This document shows positions 35,964 through 46,699 of a stretch of DNA of 64,000 nucleotides, one piece after another. How positions within the stretch are numbered: the stretch's first letter is position 1; each line of letters opens with the position of its first letter. The notes under the pieces were generated by a model. The model was not told where the DNA came from. It saw only the letters and a program-made list of their open reading frames with translations, and searched no databases. This stretch comes from a virus. The stretch is taken from IMG/VR virus record IMGVR_UViG_3300032331_002826, positions 1 through 64,000 of that record; one strand, 5' to 3'. Made by a program: the position numbers and the translations under genes.

Positions 35964-38900
35964 TTAACGTACCGTCAAAACACCATTGTTGTTTGTAACG
36001 ATAGAAGTGTTGGTCACAATAGTGCTTACAATCGGACTTGTTTTATCTGGATCTCCACAGTGATCCACCGTGTAATCGCTGGTCTGACCATTTCTCTTGA
36101 ACACACCATAATGAGTGCCGTCTCCCGACAAAATTTTCACCGAATCAGATGTAAATACATTGTTTCTATGACCCAAATAGTTTTTTGTACAGCCAGGGTT
36201 AGGCGTTCCAATAGAAGCGTATGTTGAATATGCACTTATTGGCGTAGCAATGATCTTTTGAAAAGTTTTATAGTAATGATGAACTTGATCGTCAACATCA
36301 TATGATTCAACCGATGCGCTATATGGTATGCTCCAAATATAGTATGGAAGTGAACGTGTATTGTTGATATAATTTTGCGATGGATCAGTTACTTTAAAAT
36401 CCAAATATGTAATGTACAATCCAGAGCCATTGTTTTCTCCACACAAAATCAACTCTTGATCGGTACTAACATCTGAAATGTAATTTCCACCAAAATTGTT
36501 GTTTAGACCAATTGTGTCAGAATATGGGTTTGCCTGAATTCCAGGTTTATCCACAAACTTGTCAAGGGTTCCTACGACATCAGGATTGTAATACTGATCA
36601 TTACGCCAAATGGATATGTTCTCTGCGTCGTTGGTATTTACTATATCAGAATAAGTGACATCGGTTTCTACCAATTCCATATTGATTGGTTTCAACGGAA
36701 ACTTGGTTCTCTCCAAAATCGTTGGTTCAATCAAAATACCTGTCAACAATTTGTTTCTGGCAGCAATAACATTTCGGATAGATTCGAAAATGCTAGAATC
36801 AAAATAGACTTTGTATATCGTTGTAAACTCTTGATAAAGCAATCGTCCTGTACTTGGAGGATCTCCTGCTTCATAGTATGTACTTCTATACAAATCAAGT
36901 GGAGAATAACTTTGAGAAAATTCTAGTCTTGGATCTCCCAATTCGTTGATGATTGTCTTATCACCAAAAAATTGAAGTATGTCTGCATTTTTGCTAGACA
37001 CGGGCGATGCAAACACACCTACCAAATTGGAATCCACGTTTTTATTGTATGGTGTGGATTTTTGAAATGGAGTTATAGATGTAACATCAGATTTTTCTTT
37101 TACTGAAATCTTGTTGTTCCACAATAGATTTGGCCCGTAGTTAGAAATTCTGTACGCTTGATTTACCGTGTATTCCAAGAAATTGTATGGGAACTGTGAA
37201 GGAACTTCTCCCAAACAAAGACTTGAATATGGATACAACGAACTTGTATCATAGGTTCCACCATATGTTTTACGAGCCTCTATTGTATCTTGATAAAGGT
37301 AAGGATTATCCGTGACTGCATTATTCGTTATACTAGAATCGGTTGACACCGATTGTATATTGTACAAATGTGCAGTTCCGCTCGAGCCGTATGTGAACGA
37401 TTCATCGACGGTGTTCAGTGGTCTTGGATAATCATATGCCAATCGGAAGAACAAATTGTTTCTTATGTTGGCGTAGTCATCTTGATAATATGAATCAAAA
37501 TTGTTAGTATGTTCGACGAAATTATCATCGGACAATGGAATTGTCCATACATTGATTTTGTCAATTGATCCACTAAACTGATTTGATCCGAACTTCAAAT
37601 AAGAGTCTACATCATCGGCAAAAAGATCATTCTGATCCGAACCGAACAATCCAGATGTTTTAGAATGTAGACGTGATTGTCCTTCCTCAGTAATATCAAC
37701 TAGAAGATCGTATTGAGTTGGAACTAGGTTTTCGTCAATGTTTGATGTGTATAGTGAAGATGGAGTATTTTTTCTGATCATCACGCTGTACACACTACCG
37801 TCAAACAAAGGCAACATTTTCGATGAGATGTACTGATCTCCTATTTGGAAAATGATTTTACCGTTGTTGTTTAACGACTGTTTATACGCGTAAACTCGAT
37901 AATCCAAACTTGACGTATGTGAATATTTCTCAAGCAGATTGATCTCAGCTTGGAGATTATACGATTTGCTGTATAGGTTACTAAACGCAATTTTGAACTC
38001 TACTGTATTAACTGACGATGTGTATGGCATCGTGATATATGAACTTTGATTCATACTCAATAGATGCAATGTTTTATCGAAGGTGTAGAGAGATTGAGAC
38101 ACATCAGAGTAAGATCCAAACTCTCTTACAGTCAAAATGTTTTCTGGTACACCGTAACATGAAAGAATTAGCTTGACCGATTCAATTGTTCCTTTTGATT
38201 TCAATATCGCAGGAAGCGTATTCAAAATACGATTATTGATTATGTTAGCTTTATCTGATATTGACGATACGGCGGTGGAGTTAATGTAGTTAGCAGACAA
38301 TGTTGTATCATTAACCAAAGACTGCATGTTCCAACCAAACGATGACAACATACCATCAAGAATGTTGTTTGGAATAAGTTTTTCCAATCCACCCGAATTG
38401 TAAGTCAATAGAGGGAACTTATCAATGTACACATAAATGTTGTCGAAATGATGTCCAATCATTGACAAAAAAATCAAAAACTCGTCGTTAGCTGAATCAA
38501 CAAGAATATATTCAGGCAAATTGTTGATCAAACTGTCTCTGTTGTTTGAATCGTATTCCCCCGCTTCATCTTCATATGATTTTGGAAATATTTCGAGGTT
38601 ATTGTAAAAGTCATTGGTGTACAAGTAATACTCATATCCATCAAATGACAACAAGATATCATTAATTTCAGATTGAAGACTATTGGATTTACTAACCGTG
38701 TATACGTCTGAGTATGACACGGAATCTATTTGAGCTTTTGCTGCAAGCTTAGAATTCAAGGAATTAAGCTTGTTCTTGTAAATTGTAATACGCGTCTTTG
38801 CAGATGAGTACACAACAAAATTTTCAAACTTAGTATAATCAACATTGATTGTTGAAAATCTCTTTTTCAATACCACATCGACACTTGATGAATCATCGAT

Positions 38901-40211
38901 ATCACTTGTGTCGTTTAGATTAACAGTAGAAGATGTTCTTTTATCATTAACCTTAAGATTGAAATTTGCGTTTTTGATGTTGAACGTATTGTATGTAGGC
39001 AACGACTCCAATACGACATCCTGTACCACCGGCGCAAGTGATGTATTTGTTATCCAAAATGTGTTATTTACACCAAATGTGTTTGGTAACTGATTTTGAA
39101 GTTTGATAACCAAACTTCCATCGGAAAATTTCTTACTTGATAGGATCTTGAAAAATGTATTGTCGCCAAAATTGATCGAATTTTTCAACGGACCAACGTA
39201 TTTGGTGGAGTAATCATAATTCACCGCATTCAGGTATCCCTGAATTTGACTGTTGAAAACACTGAACAAATACGTGTTGCAAACTTCGCTGTCGGTGTTT
39301 TGAATGTCGTGAATAGACTTCAATCGAAGATTAATGGTCTCCGATACAATTGACTCCAATATTTTAGAATATTCTTCGTAGCTAAAACAATTATTGTAGT
39401 TTTCATACAACATCAACATGATGTGTGATGAAATACCAATGAAAGTTTGGTTTTTAGAAACACCATTTTCAGAACTTGCAACCAATTGATATCCATTAAA
39501 AATACCATTGAAAAGTTCATACAAAGCATCAGATCCCGTAACAGAATATCCTTTGCTGAACGACTGTTTTACGTTATCCGGAATGACGTTTACAAAATTA
39601 AGGATGTACGTTTGTTTTAGATATGACTCGAAATCTGGCAGAATATCTCTAGACTCAATTTTTCCACTGACAAAGCAATCAAACTCACTTTGAAGGTTTG
39701 CTTTATCTACATTGGTGAAATTCTCTTTATCAAGCAATAGCGTTGCTTTTATTTCTCTTCTCGATGGTGATACTTGTTTAATGAGAAAGCATTGCTTGTC
39801 ATATGATCCAACAATGTTGGATTGGAAATTGTACACCAATCTATAACTTCCGCCGGATAGACCTAAATTTTGAAGGTCCGTTTTTGGATCCAACAAAATC
39901 TTACTGTTTTCATACAACGTGAAACTAGGAACAAATTCACGATACGTAACCGTGTTCGTATTATTTTTAGAGTCCTGATATTGAACTTGACGATCTTTAT
40001 ATGTTGGTAGTTGTACAATTGGAACCCACTTGTTCAAATTGTCTTGACTGTCAAATATGGATAATTCAATGTAGTCGTCTTCCTGCGATCCAAAAAACTT
40101 CTCGGACGAAACCGGAGTCTTCTTCATCAACGATGAAATATCCGTTGGAAGATACGAAGCATAATTAACACGGTTCGTGTAATTTGTTACCGTTGGAAAT
40201 GGAATTGCCAT
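35964..40211 (-). CDS. Very large baseplate/tail structural protein, 1415 aa
   Basis: The largest gene of the window. It is Asn/Ser/Tyr-rich, with mixed alpha/beta content and no membrane segment. The N-terminus (MAIPFPTVTNYTNRVNYASY) is followed by a long helical region. A probable LamG/lectin-like part (about 720-930) contains FKIAFSNLYSKSYNLQAEIN, QIGDQYISSKMLPLFDGSVY and GSIDKINVWTIPLSDDNFVE, the usual strand order of concanavalin-like folds. It could occupy the role of T4 gp7 (1032 aa, wedge scaffold) by size and position after gp6-like, but I see no gp7 signature. Confidence 0.55.
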   Translation of the reverse strand: MAIPFPTVTNYTNRVNYASYLPTDISSLMKKTPVSSEKFFGSQEDDYIELSIFDSQDNLNKWVPIVQLPTYKDRQVQYQDSKNNTNTVTYREFVPSFTLYENSKILLDPKTDLQNLGLSGGSYRLVYNFQSNIVGSYDKQCFLIKQVSPSRREIKATLLLDKENFTNVDKANLQSEFDCFVSGKIESRDILPDFESYLKQTYILNFVNVIPDNVKQSFSKGYSVTGSDALYELFNGIFNGYQLVASSENGVSKNQTFIGISSHIMLMLYENYNNCFSYEEYSKILESIVSETINLRLKSIHDIQNTDSEVCNTYLFSVFNSQIQGYLNAVNYDYSTKYVGPLKNSINFGDNTFFKILSSKKFSDGSLVIKLQNQLPNTFGVNNTFWITNTSLAPVVQDVVLESLPTYNTFNIKNANFNLKVNDKRTSSTVNLNDTSDIDDSSSVDVVLKKRFSTINVDYTKFENFVVYSSAKTRITIYKNKLNSLNSKLAAKAQIDSVSYSDVYTVSKSNSLQSEINDILLSFDGYEYYLYTNDFYNNLEIFPKSYEDEAGEYDSNNRDSLINNLPEYILVDSANDEFLIFLSMIGHHFDNIYVYIDKFPLLTYNSGGLEKLIPNNILDGMLSSFGWNMQSLVNDTTLSANYINSTAVSSISDKANIINNRILNTLPAILKSKGTIESVKLILSCYGVPENILTVREFGSYSDVSQSLYTFDKTLHLLSMNQSSYITMPYTSSVNTVEFKIAFSNLYSKSYNLQAEINLLEKYSHTSSLDYRVYAYKQSLNNNGKIIFQIGDQYISSKMLPLFDGSVYSVMIRKNTPSSLYTSNIDENLVPTQYDLLVDITEEGQSRLHSKTSGLFGSDQNDLFADDVDSYLKFGSNQFSGSIDKINVWTIPLSDDNFVEHTNNFDSYYQDDYANIRNNLFFRLAYDYPRPLNTVDESFTYGSSGTAHLYNIQSVSTDSSITNNAVTDNPYLYQDTIEARKTYGGTYDTSSLYPYSSLCLGEVPSQFPYNFLEYTVNQAYRISNYGPNLLWNNKISVKEKSDVTSITPFQKSTPYNKNVDSNLVGVFASPVSSKNADILQFFGDKTIINELGDPRLEFSQSYSPLDLYRSTYYEAGDPPSTGRLLYQEFTTIYKVYFDSSIFESIRNVIAARNKLLTGILIEPTILERTKFPLKPINMELVETDVTYSDIVNTNDAENISIWRNDQYYNPDVVGTLDKFVDKPGIQANPYSDTIGLNNNFGGNYISDVSTDQELILCGENNGSGLYITYLDFKVTDPSQNYINNTRSLPYYIWSIPYSASVESYDVDDQVHHYYKTFQKIIATPISAYSTYASIGTPNPGCTKNYLGHRNNVFTSDSVKILSGDGTHYGVFKRNGQTSDYTVDHCGDPDKTSPIVSTIVTNTSIVTNNNGVLTVR

Positions 40212-40214
40212 ATG

Positions 40215-42287
40215 TTAAAATTTCTTTGCGAGGAACGATTGATTTCTGTTTATTGCATTGTGTCCGATGATATTCGTACCCATCACATATCTTTGGTTAT
40301 CAACATTCATGTGCATATATTGATCATCACGTAGATAATTAACGCTATTGACCTTTACATTTGTTCCTTCTGTGGTTTTAACAAAGTCTCCTGCCTTGAT
40401 ATCTGTAACTTTGACCCATTGGTCATTTCCCAGATACCATTTATGGGAATGGTCAACATCAAACACTTGTCCGTCAATGTCCACTCTATAAATAGGTGCC
40501 ACATCAATATAAGCGACGTTAACTCTATTCCAAACGCCAGGAACCGAGTCTCTTAAATGCATTCCTACCGTTATATGTCTCGCTTCTACTACTCCCAGTT
40601 CTTTAGTTTCCATCAATTGCCATACAGCAGGACACCCACCTCCGCCTTCACCCGTTGTGGTTGGAACAGAAGAAACAGGACATTTCAACTGGTATAGTTC
40701 AAATGAGTAACTGCCCTCACCACCTTTTGAATCGAATATGTCAACGATTGCGGTGTAATCGTTGGATACACTTGGTTGTTGTGAAAGGGTAACACTTGAA
40801 CGCCCTTGCAATATCTTCAATGTCAATTGAGGGTTAATTTGATCCAACCCATCATTAAAGAACAGAGATTTCTTTTGAATGTCGCCGTGATTTTTTTCAT
40901 TACTATACGAAGCTGACTGGCCTTTTATTGTGATTTTCAACGTATGATCAATATTTCCTACGAAACTATAAACCTTGGTAGGCACAGGATTATCACATCC
41001 TTGTTTAGGTGAAACAGTCGGTGAAACCGGTTGTGCAGCATACGATGTCATTGACAAATTACCACTACACTCTTGATAGTCTTTAGCGTTATAAGCCATT
41101 CTCGAATTCCATACAACTCGTCCATTATAAATGATGGAAGCAGCGACGGAATGTGGACCACCCCAATTTTTATAGAATAGATTGACGTTCTTCCAACCAG
41201 CTGTGAGAGTTTTGGTCGTAGCATGATCACCCAAATATGCCTCTACTTGACTTGCATATGGAGAAGAACTATTTATGTCAGACAAATCAATCAGTTTAAC
41301 ACCATCCATGTCGATGTATCCAGCATTATCAGCAGAGAACTTAATAGTGTAACTTCCATCTGTTGGAATGTATACCTGATACGGGAGGGTATCTGAGGTT
41401 TCCCGTTCATACGTTTCAGATACCTTTTCACTATACACGCCGTAGGTATTAATCATTGGACTAGTCTGTAGACCAAGACTTTCCCACACGCCTTTATACT
41501 TTCCATACTTGTAAAACAGTTCTTTACAAGAGGTCTGTGGCGCAGCTACAGCAGCAACAGCCATTTGATGTATTGGTAATTGAACGGGAGCCGGAGGAGG
41601 AGTAACAATAGTTATCGGAGTAGGAAAAACTGGAACCGGACCTTTAATAACAAGATCGGTTGGTGGTATAATTTGAAGATCTTGTTGTACGGGACAAATA
41701 TCTCCCTGTACTAATGTCTGTGTCACTGATGTTCCCACTTTTGCGGTAGAAGACATGGACGTATCTGATGTTGACTGATTTACATTAGTTGAAGATGATG
41801 TTGTCTGCGTCGATGGTGTTGTCTGTTGAGTGGGCGACGAATTGATTCCTGATGAATCTGATGCTTTTGCAGCAGCAGAGAATAGAGGGAGATATGGAAA
41901 TGCAGTATTAAAATCAGACGGAATAGATCCTTCTCCTGCTTTTATTCTTAGAGATACAATAACATTTCTACTAGCATTGATAAGAGTATCTTTTTCAGAC
42001 GGATTTACAGATTGTAAACGTGTAGTTAAATCTGAAATTTGTTTTTGAAGATTTGTCTTTTCAGATTCAAGCGATGCCACTTTTTGGTTCGGTGCAGATG
42101 ATACTTCTTTAAACTCCTCTATCTCAATGTTGTACACCGATGACAACGACTGTTGTTCATACACTTCTGGATTTAAAATAACCGAAAGATATTTGTCTGA
42201 ACCTTCAACTATTATCAAGTTGCCAAATTCATCAAACTCATTCGTATATTCACCTGTACTTGTAAAATTGCTTTGGGTGGCATTCAT
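40215..42287 (-). CDS. Baseplate-cluster protein with C-terminal Hint (intein-like) domain, 690 aa
   Basis: Residues about 60-95 are coiled coil (VASLESEKTNLQKQISDLTT). A Thr/Ser/Gln/Pro-rich linker follows. Residues about 260-420 look PA14-like (LPYQVYIPTDGSYTIKFSAD, GYIDMDGVKLID). The C-terminal 126 residues form a Hint domain: C552 after GGGG, VEARHITVGMHLRD, FDVDHSHKWYL, WVKVTDIKAGDFV, ending IIGHN677 followed by A678. Thirteen residues follow (AINRNQSFLAKKF). Cys at the start and His-Asn at the end are the residues needed for intein-type chemistry; +1 Ala is typical of bacterial intein-like domains. Auto-cleavage or cross-linking of a virion protein is inferred. Confidence 0.75.
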   Translation of the reverse strand: MNATQSNFTSTGEYTNEFDEFGNLIIVEGSDKYLSVILNPEVYEQQSLSSVYNIEIEEFKEVSSAPNQKVASLESEKTNLQKQISDLTTRLQSVNPSEKDTLINASRNVIVSLRIKAGEGSIPSDFNTAFPYLPLFSAAAKASDSSGINSSPTQQTTPSTQTTSSSTNVNQSTSDTSMSSTAKVGTSVTQTLVQGDICPVQQDLQIIPPTDLVIKGPVPVFPTPITIVTPPPAPVQLPIHQMAVAAVAAPQTSCKELFYKYGKYKGVWESLGLQTSPMINTYGVYSEKVSETYERETSDTLPYQVYIPTDGSYTIKFSADNAGYIDMDGVKLIDLSDINSSSPYASQVEAYLGDHATTKTLTAGWKNVNLFYKNWGGPHSVAASIIYNGRVVWNSRMAYNAKDYQECSGNLSMTSYAAQPVSPTVSPKQGCDNPVPTKVYSFVGNIDHTLKITIKGQSASYSNEKNHGDIQKKSLFFNDGLDQINPQLTLKILQGRSSVTLSQQPSVSNDYTAIVDIFDSKGGEGSYSFELYQLKCPVSSVPTTTGEGGGGCPAVWQLMETKELGVVEARHITVGMHLRDSVPGVWNRVNVAYIDVAPIYRVDIDGQVFDVDHSHKWYLGNDQWVKVTDIKAGDFVKTTEGTNVKVNSVNYLRDDQYMHMNVDNQRYVMGTNIIGHNAINRNQSFLAKKF

Positions 42288-44740
42288 TATCGAACTACTT
42301 TGAAATAAGTATTGTTGTCAATCACCTCGACAGCTCCATCTATCTCGGTTTTAATGAGAATCTTGAAATATCTTTCTTGTGGAAGACCCGTCATATCCAA
42401 CATAAAGTAGTTACCATTTGAATCACAACTCAATTTTGTTCCTTCATCAAAGTCAATTACAACTTCTTCGGTTTCGGTGTCTTTTATCGAATAGTAAGTT
42501 TCAACAGGAAGATATTTTGGAGTCAATTGTGATGTCTGCTGTGTTGCTTTAGTAAAATTCTTCAGCGGAAACTTTTCTCTAGCAAAAACATTCACTCTAA
42601 CAATACTGTTGTGTTTATATTCCTTCTTTATGTTTTTCAAAGTAACAATAAACGGAATATTACCATCAATCGGTTCCAAAGAATCGGTGACAAATTCTGA
42701 GTCATCCCATGTTATATCCAAACATGGAGTATAAATTGTATTTGTCTCTTTACTATAGAATCCCAATGCACCATTAGAAAGTGTACTCAACTCCTCTGAA
42801 GTCAATAGAATAATTCCCTCATTAGGAATACATCCGCTTATCCAAGATTTTACAATTGGAGTCACGTCCATTTTAATATCAGATGACTCATATGAAAAAC
42901 TTTGTGACATTATCAACGAACTTCCTGTGATCAATGTGTCATAAAATGGAGAATCAAACGACTGTGTTAGACTACCCGATACACTAGATGATGTTTCTGC
43001 CTTTACAACTTCAATTTGTTGATTGATGTAATACAACAAACTTGAAGAGAAATCGTTGGTAGCGCTAGATGTAAACTGAGCGGTCATCAATGACAAAGAA
43101 CTTGTCAACAATGACGGCGACATACTTGCACTTACATAGATCAAATATGGATCTGTAGTACCGAGAGCCTCAGACAAACTAGAAGAGAAATCGGTGTATA
43201 CCGTATTTACATTGATAGCATACAAACTAGCAGATGTGGCGTTCGCAGACCAATCATTCAAAATCGAATATACCTCATCAAATGTAGTCGGATTCAATCC
43301 ATACATACTACTCGAAAGATATACATCATAAGCGTAGGCATTATCAGAATAATAAGCAGCTGAGGATGAATCATTCAGGATCGTCTGAATACTAGAACTC
43401 AAGTGGTTAACAAACAACGTACTTGAACTGTATTCACTTTGGTACAACGAACAAGAACTACATGCAAGTGATGAGGTAGTATTGATTGTTGACAAATAAT
43501 CAGCAATGCTACCCGATGTATTTTCGTATGTAGGTACTGCGATTGATCTCAATAGATCGTTAGCCGCATCAGCATTTTGTTGTGATATAGTCGAGTCGGC
43601 CAACACTGACGCCAAACTTGAAGACAAAATACTGTCAAAACTGGAACTTAAGTTGGAATCTAGACTTGACGAATATTGTTGATCGAATGTAGGAATTGAA
43701 ATCTCTCTAGTATAAAAAGGAGTTTGAACACTAGATGTAGGATTGATAAACGATGATGGAACACTATAACACCATGTTCCTCCGCCATTACGAAACGCTG
43801 TAGATTTGTTTGACTCATTGGTCAAATAGTCAGATAATTGAGTAGTCGGATTGTAAGGATACCACACCTCACCTCCATTTTCATCACGATAGTTCCAACT
43901 TGCACCCAAATCAGTTCCATCATCTGCAAATCTTCCGTCACCCATAGACCAACTTTGACTGATTGGGTAAGCATAGATCGTATAATCAAACGGCAATTCC
44001 GATTGACGCAACACTTTCACTGAAAGAGTAAACTTTGGATCGACGACTTCACCTTTGCTGATCGAACTCGAAATTGAGGTTATATCAAATTTAATCATTG
44101 ATCTCGTCAACACCTGTGAAGAACTCAATGTAAAATGCGGTTCGTAATATTCGTAACTTCCAGATATAGACCCCAACAAAGTTCCCGATACTCCGTTCAA
44201 ACTTCCAGAAAAATTGAATAATAGACCCGTCACACTTCCTGATATTTCTCCTGTTACGGCTGATCCGGACACGCTTCCTGAAAGATGTGTAACACTTCCG
44301 CTTGAATTAGGATCAGATACTACAATCTCATCCGAGTAAGACACTCCGTTAATAGTAGCATCGTAAACATATCCGTTCAAACTTCCTGTAAAGTCTCCGG
44401 TAAAATCTGATGTGACGAAGTTTGAACAACTCATTTCGGCTGGATTAACATACCCAACTACGTTTCCGTTTACAACAGTAACATCTGATGAAGGGTCAGA
44501 TACGATAACGTTTATTGTACTTCCAGAAAAGTAGGCATCACATTGACCTTGAAAGTTTACAACGTTTTCTACAAATACGTTTGATGAACTGACATTGCTA
44601 GACTGATAATATGACACCTTTTGAACGGTGTTAGTCTGTGAAGCGACAGTCAGTATTTCATCAATACCAAAGTTCTTGTTCTCCAAGGTCTTTAGATTGG
44701 TAATATACGTGTCTTTAGATGGAAATAGAAAATGGTGCAT
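42287..44740 (-). CDS. Ser/Gly-rich baseplate-cluster structural protein, 817 aa
   Basis: An 817-residue protein starting MHHFLFPSKDTYITNLKTLE, a DNRLRE-like opening, interrupted at residues about 95-200 by beta-roll-like repeats of the type GDFTGSLNGYVYDATINGVS and SGSVSGSAVTGEISGSVTG. A conserved core continues (ISQSWSMGDGRFADDGTDLG, TGLPQERYFKILIKTEIDG). A second insertion (about 360-620) is Ser-rich with LSSSLASVL-type helices. The inserts look like expansions of a shorter baseplate protein. Its start is 2 bases from the gp6-like stop, and its stop overlaps the next start. Confidence 0.55.
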   Translation of the reverse strand: MHHFLFPSKDTYITNLKTLENKNFGIDEILTVASQTNTVQKVSYYQSSNVSSSNVFVENVVNFQGQCDAYFSGSTINVIVSDPSSDVTVVNGNVVGYVNPAEMSCSNFVTSDFTGDFTGSLNGYVYDATINGVSYSDEIVVSDPNSSGSVTHLSGSVSGSAVTGEISGSVTGLLFNFSGSLNGVSGTLLGSISGSYEYYEPHFTLSSSQVLTRSMIKFDITSISSSISKGEVVDPKFTLSVKVLRQSELPFDYTIYAYPISQSWSMGDGRFADDGTDLGASWNYRDENGGEVWYPYNPTTQLSDYLTNESNKSTAFRNGGGTWCYSVPSSFINPTSSVQTPFYTREISIPTFDQQYSSSLDSNLSSSFDSILSSSLASVLADSTISQQNADAANDLLRSIAVPTYENTSGSIADYLSTINTTSSLACSSCSLYQSEYSSSTLFVNHLSSSIQTILNDSSSAAYYSDNAYAYDVYLSSSMYGLNPTTFDEVYSILNDWSANATSASLYAINVNTVYTDFSSSLSEALGTTDPYLIYVSASMSPSLLTSSLSLMTAQFTSSATNDFSSSLLYYINQQIEVVKAETSSSVSGSLTQSFDSPFYDTLITGSSLIMSQSFSYESSDIKMDVTPIVKSWISGCIPNEGIILLTSEELSTLSNGALGFYSKETNTIYTPCLDITWDDSEFVTDSLEPIDGNIPFIVTLKNIKKEYKHNSIVRVNVFAREKFPLKNFTKATQQTSQLTPKYLPVETYYSIKDTETEEVVIDFDEGTKLSCDSNGNYFMLDMTGLPQERYFKILIKTEIDGAVEVIDNNTYFKVVR

Positions 44741-44741
44741 A

Positions 44742-46697
44742 TTATACTGCTGTTGCTTTGATATCCGTTTCTGGGTTTTTCAATTCAAACACACATGGAT
44801 CCAATGAAGGATACACAATTTTGTTCACCGTGGCTGCATCAATGTTGTATTCAATTGGAGAATACGATCCATCTTTGCTTGTCAAATTTGTTAACTTGAG
44901 TGAAGCAACCGATTGAACTCCCTCCACCTTAGCAATTTCCAACTCCAATTGGCTCAAATTGATTGGTTGAGAGAATCCCCAAATGTCAATATTGAAAAAT
45001 GATTTAACTGCATTTACGCAATTTACTAACACTTCTTTTTTGTTGAAATTGTTGTATGTGACAATTTTGAATTCAACTCCAATGTTCACCACATATCCGT
45101 CGATCAAATTGATGCCATCCGTCATCATACGATACTGGTTCAAATACTGTCTGATGTTGTGGAATAGAGCAGGATTAGGTTTTACCAAGTTTTTGTTTTC
45201 ATCGTATGACAACAAAAACACATTGATTGAAAATGGATTTTTCAAATTTCCACTGATGTTGCGATTAGACAATACTTCGCTTTCTTGTGTCAATGATCCA
45301 TTTACAATCGAATTTGCGTTTAGATTGTTATCCGAAGTTACCGTTGCCTTCGCAATAGATCCAAACTTAGCGGGCAGCGCGTAGATACGAGCAATATAAT
45401 CATCTGCGGTAACAACACGATTTTGTGCAGCGAAGAATGCTGTGGCATTCTGTTTGATTTCATCAATCGACTCAGGTCCATCTCCACCAACTGCTGGTAT
45501 GTTATTTTCCACCGCAAGCGAATTCTTTACCACCTGGAAGAGGTTTTGTTCAGGAGTTGTAAGAAGAGTAAGATCGTTCTCAAACTCAACGCCTACGATG
45601 CTTTTAATGTCACCCGTCTGACTGTTTGATTCAACCCCACCACCAACAAGATAACGAACGGTAAATTGAGTTCCCTTCTTTGGATATATACCAAACGCAT
45701 CCGAATTGATGATGTTGGTAGGATCGAGAGATACATTAAGGGTTCTAAGATTGCTCAGACTAACACCTAGTATTTCAGCAGATGGTACTATAATTTCATC
45801 GTTGACACCTTCATTACCCGGACCGAACTCAAGATATGTTAGATCATCTGAGTTTATGTTGGACGTAAACTTTCGTTGGGTTCTAAGCAACTTCAAAATA
45901 TTTGGCACCGAAGATTGGTACTGAATATAACGATCATCATTCAACGAAGAGTTTTCATATGATGTGATAACAACATCCTGTGCGAGATAATCAACTTCAT
46001 ACCATTTTATGTTGTCTTGGTCTCTAACATCCAATATATCCAAAACATTGTTTTCATCCAAATACAGTTTGTAAAAGGATTGATTCTCATTGACCGTGAA
46101 AATCTTTTGAACTATTTTACCCGATATACCATTTACCGTTTTCTTCAATAGGAAAAATTGAGGAATTCCATAGTCATCTCTCGAACTCACAGATACTTCT
46201 CTTGGAGACTCGGAACTATCCAACGAAAAATCAATCAAATCAGTAGTTACAAAATATACGCCAGCACTATTGACCAACTGCATACCTTCTTTGATGCGAA
46301 GACAATACTTGTTGTCAGGAACATAGGATCCAGTGGAATCTTTTACCGATGGAACTACTTGATACACATCGAAATTTGTAAGTGACGGCCTAGAAACTTT
46401 TGGTTTGTATCCCAAAAACTTTGAAAGAGCAAGGACATTCTTTTTTTCCTCTGTATATGGAAAGATACTCTCCTTAAATTGTTGATCCAAGTAAAATGAC
46501 AGAACATCACCAACATATGATGCCATTTCAATAAATATCGTGCCAGGAGATGAGTCGGAAAAATCCTGATAGTTCTTTGGAAAATATGACTTGGTATAAT
46601 CAATTAGATTCTTCTTGAACTGAGAAAAATCTCTGTTCAAATACGAAACATCCTTGTTAGTCAAGGGTTTGAACGTTTTCTGTATAGTTGATGCCAT
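44742..46697 (-). CDS. 6: Baseplate wedge protein (gp6/J-like)
   Basis: A 651-residue T4 gp6-type wedge protein. The N-terminal region has LNRDFSQFKKNLIDYTKSYF and SDSSPGTIFIEMASYVGDVL followed by SFYLDQQFKESIFPYTEEKK, a highly conserved gp6/gpJ signature. The middle includes DEIKQNATAFFAAQNRVVTA, followed by DDYIARIYALPAKFGSIAKA. gp6 dimers join neighbouring wedges into the hexameric baseplate ring that triggers sheath contraction. It lies 2 bases downstream of the gp25-like gene, the usual pairing. Confidence 0.93.
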   Translation of the reverse strand: MASTIQKTFKPLTNKDVSYLNRDFSQFKKNLIDYTKSYFPKNYQDFSDSSPGTIFIEMASYVGDVLSFYLDQQFKESIFPYTEEKKNVLALSKFLGYKPKVSRPSLTNFDVYQVVPSVKDSTGSYVPDNKYCLRIKEGMQLVNSAGVYFVTTDLIDFSLDSSESPREVSVSSRDDYGIPQFFLLKKTVNGISGKIVQKIFTVNENQSFYKLYLDENNVLDILDVRDQDNIKWYEVDYLAQDVVITSYENSSLNDDRYIQYQSSVPNILKLLRTQRKFTSNINSDDLTYLEFGPGNEGVNDEIIVPSAEILGVSLSNLRTLNVSLDPTNIINSDAFGIYPKKGTQFTVRYLVGGGVESNSQTGDIKSIVGVEFENDLTLLTTPEQNLFQVVKNSLAVENNIPAVGGDGPESIDEIKQNATAFFAAQNRVVTADDYIARIYALPAKFGSIAKATVTSDNNLNANSIVNGSLTQESEVLSNRNISGNLKNPFSINVFLLSYDENKNLVKPNPALFHNIRQYLNQYRMMTDGINLIDGYVVNIGVEFKIVTYNNFNKKEVLVNCVNAVKSFFNIDIWGFSQPINLSQLELEIAKVEGVQSVASLKLTNLTSKDGSYSPIEYNIDAATVNKIVYPSLDPCVFELKNPETDIKATAV

Positions 46698-46699
46698 AG

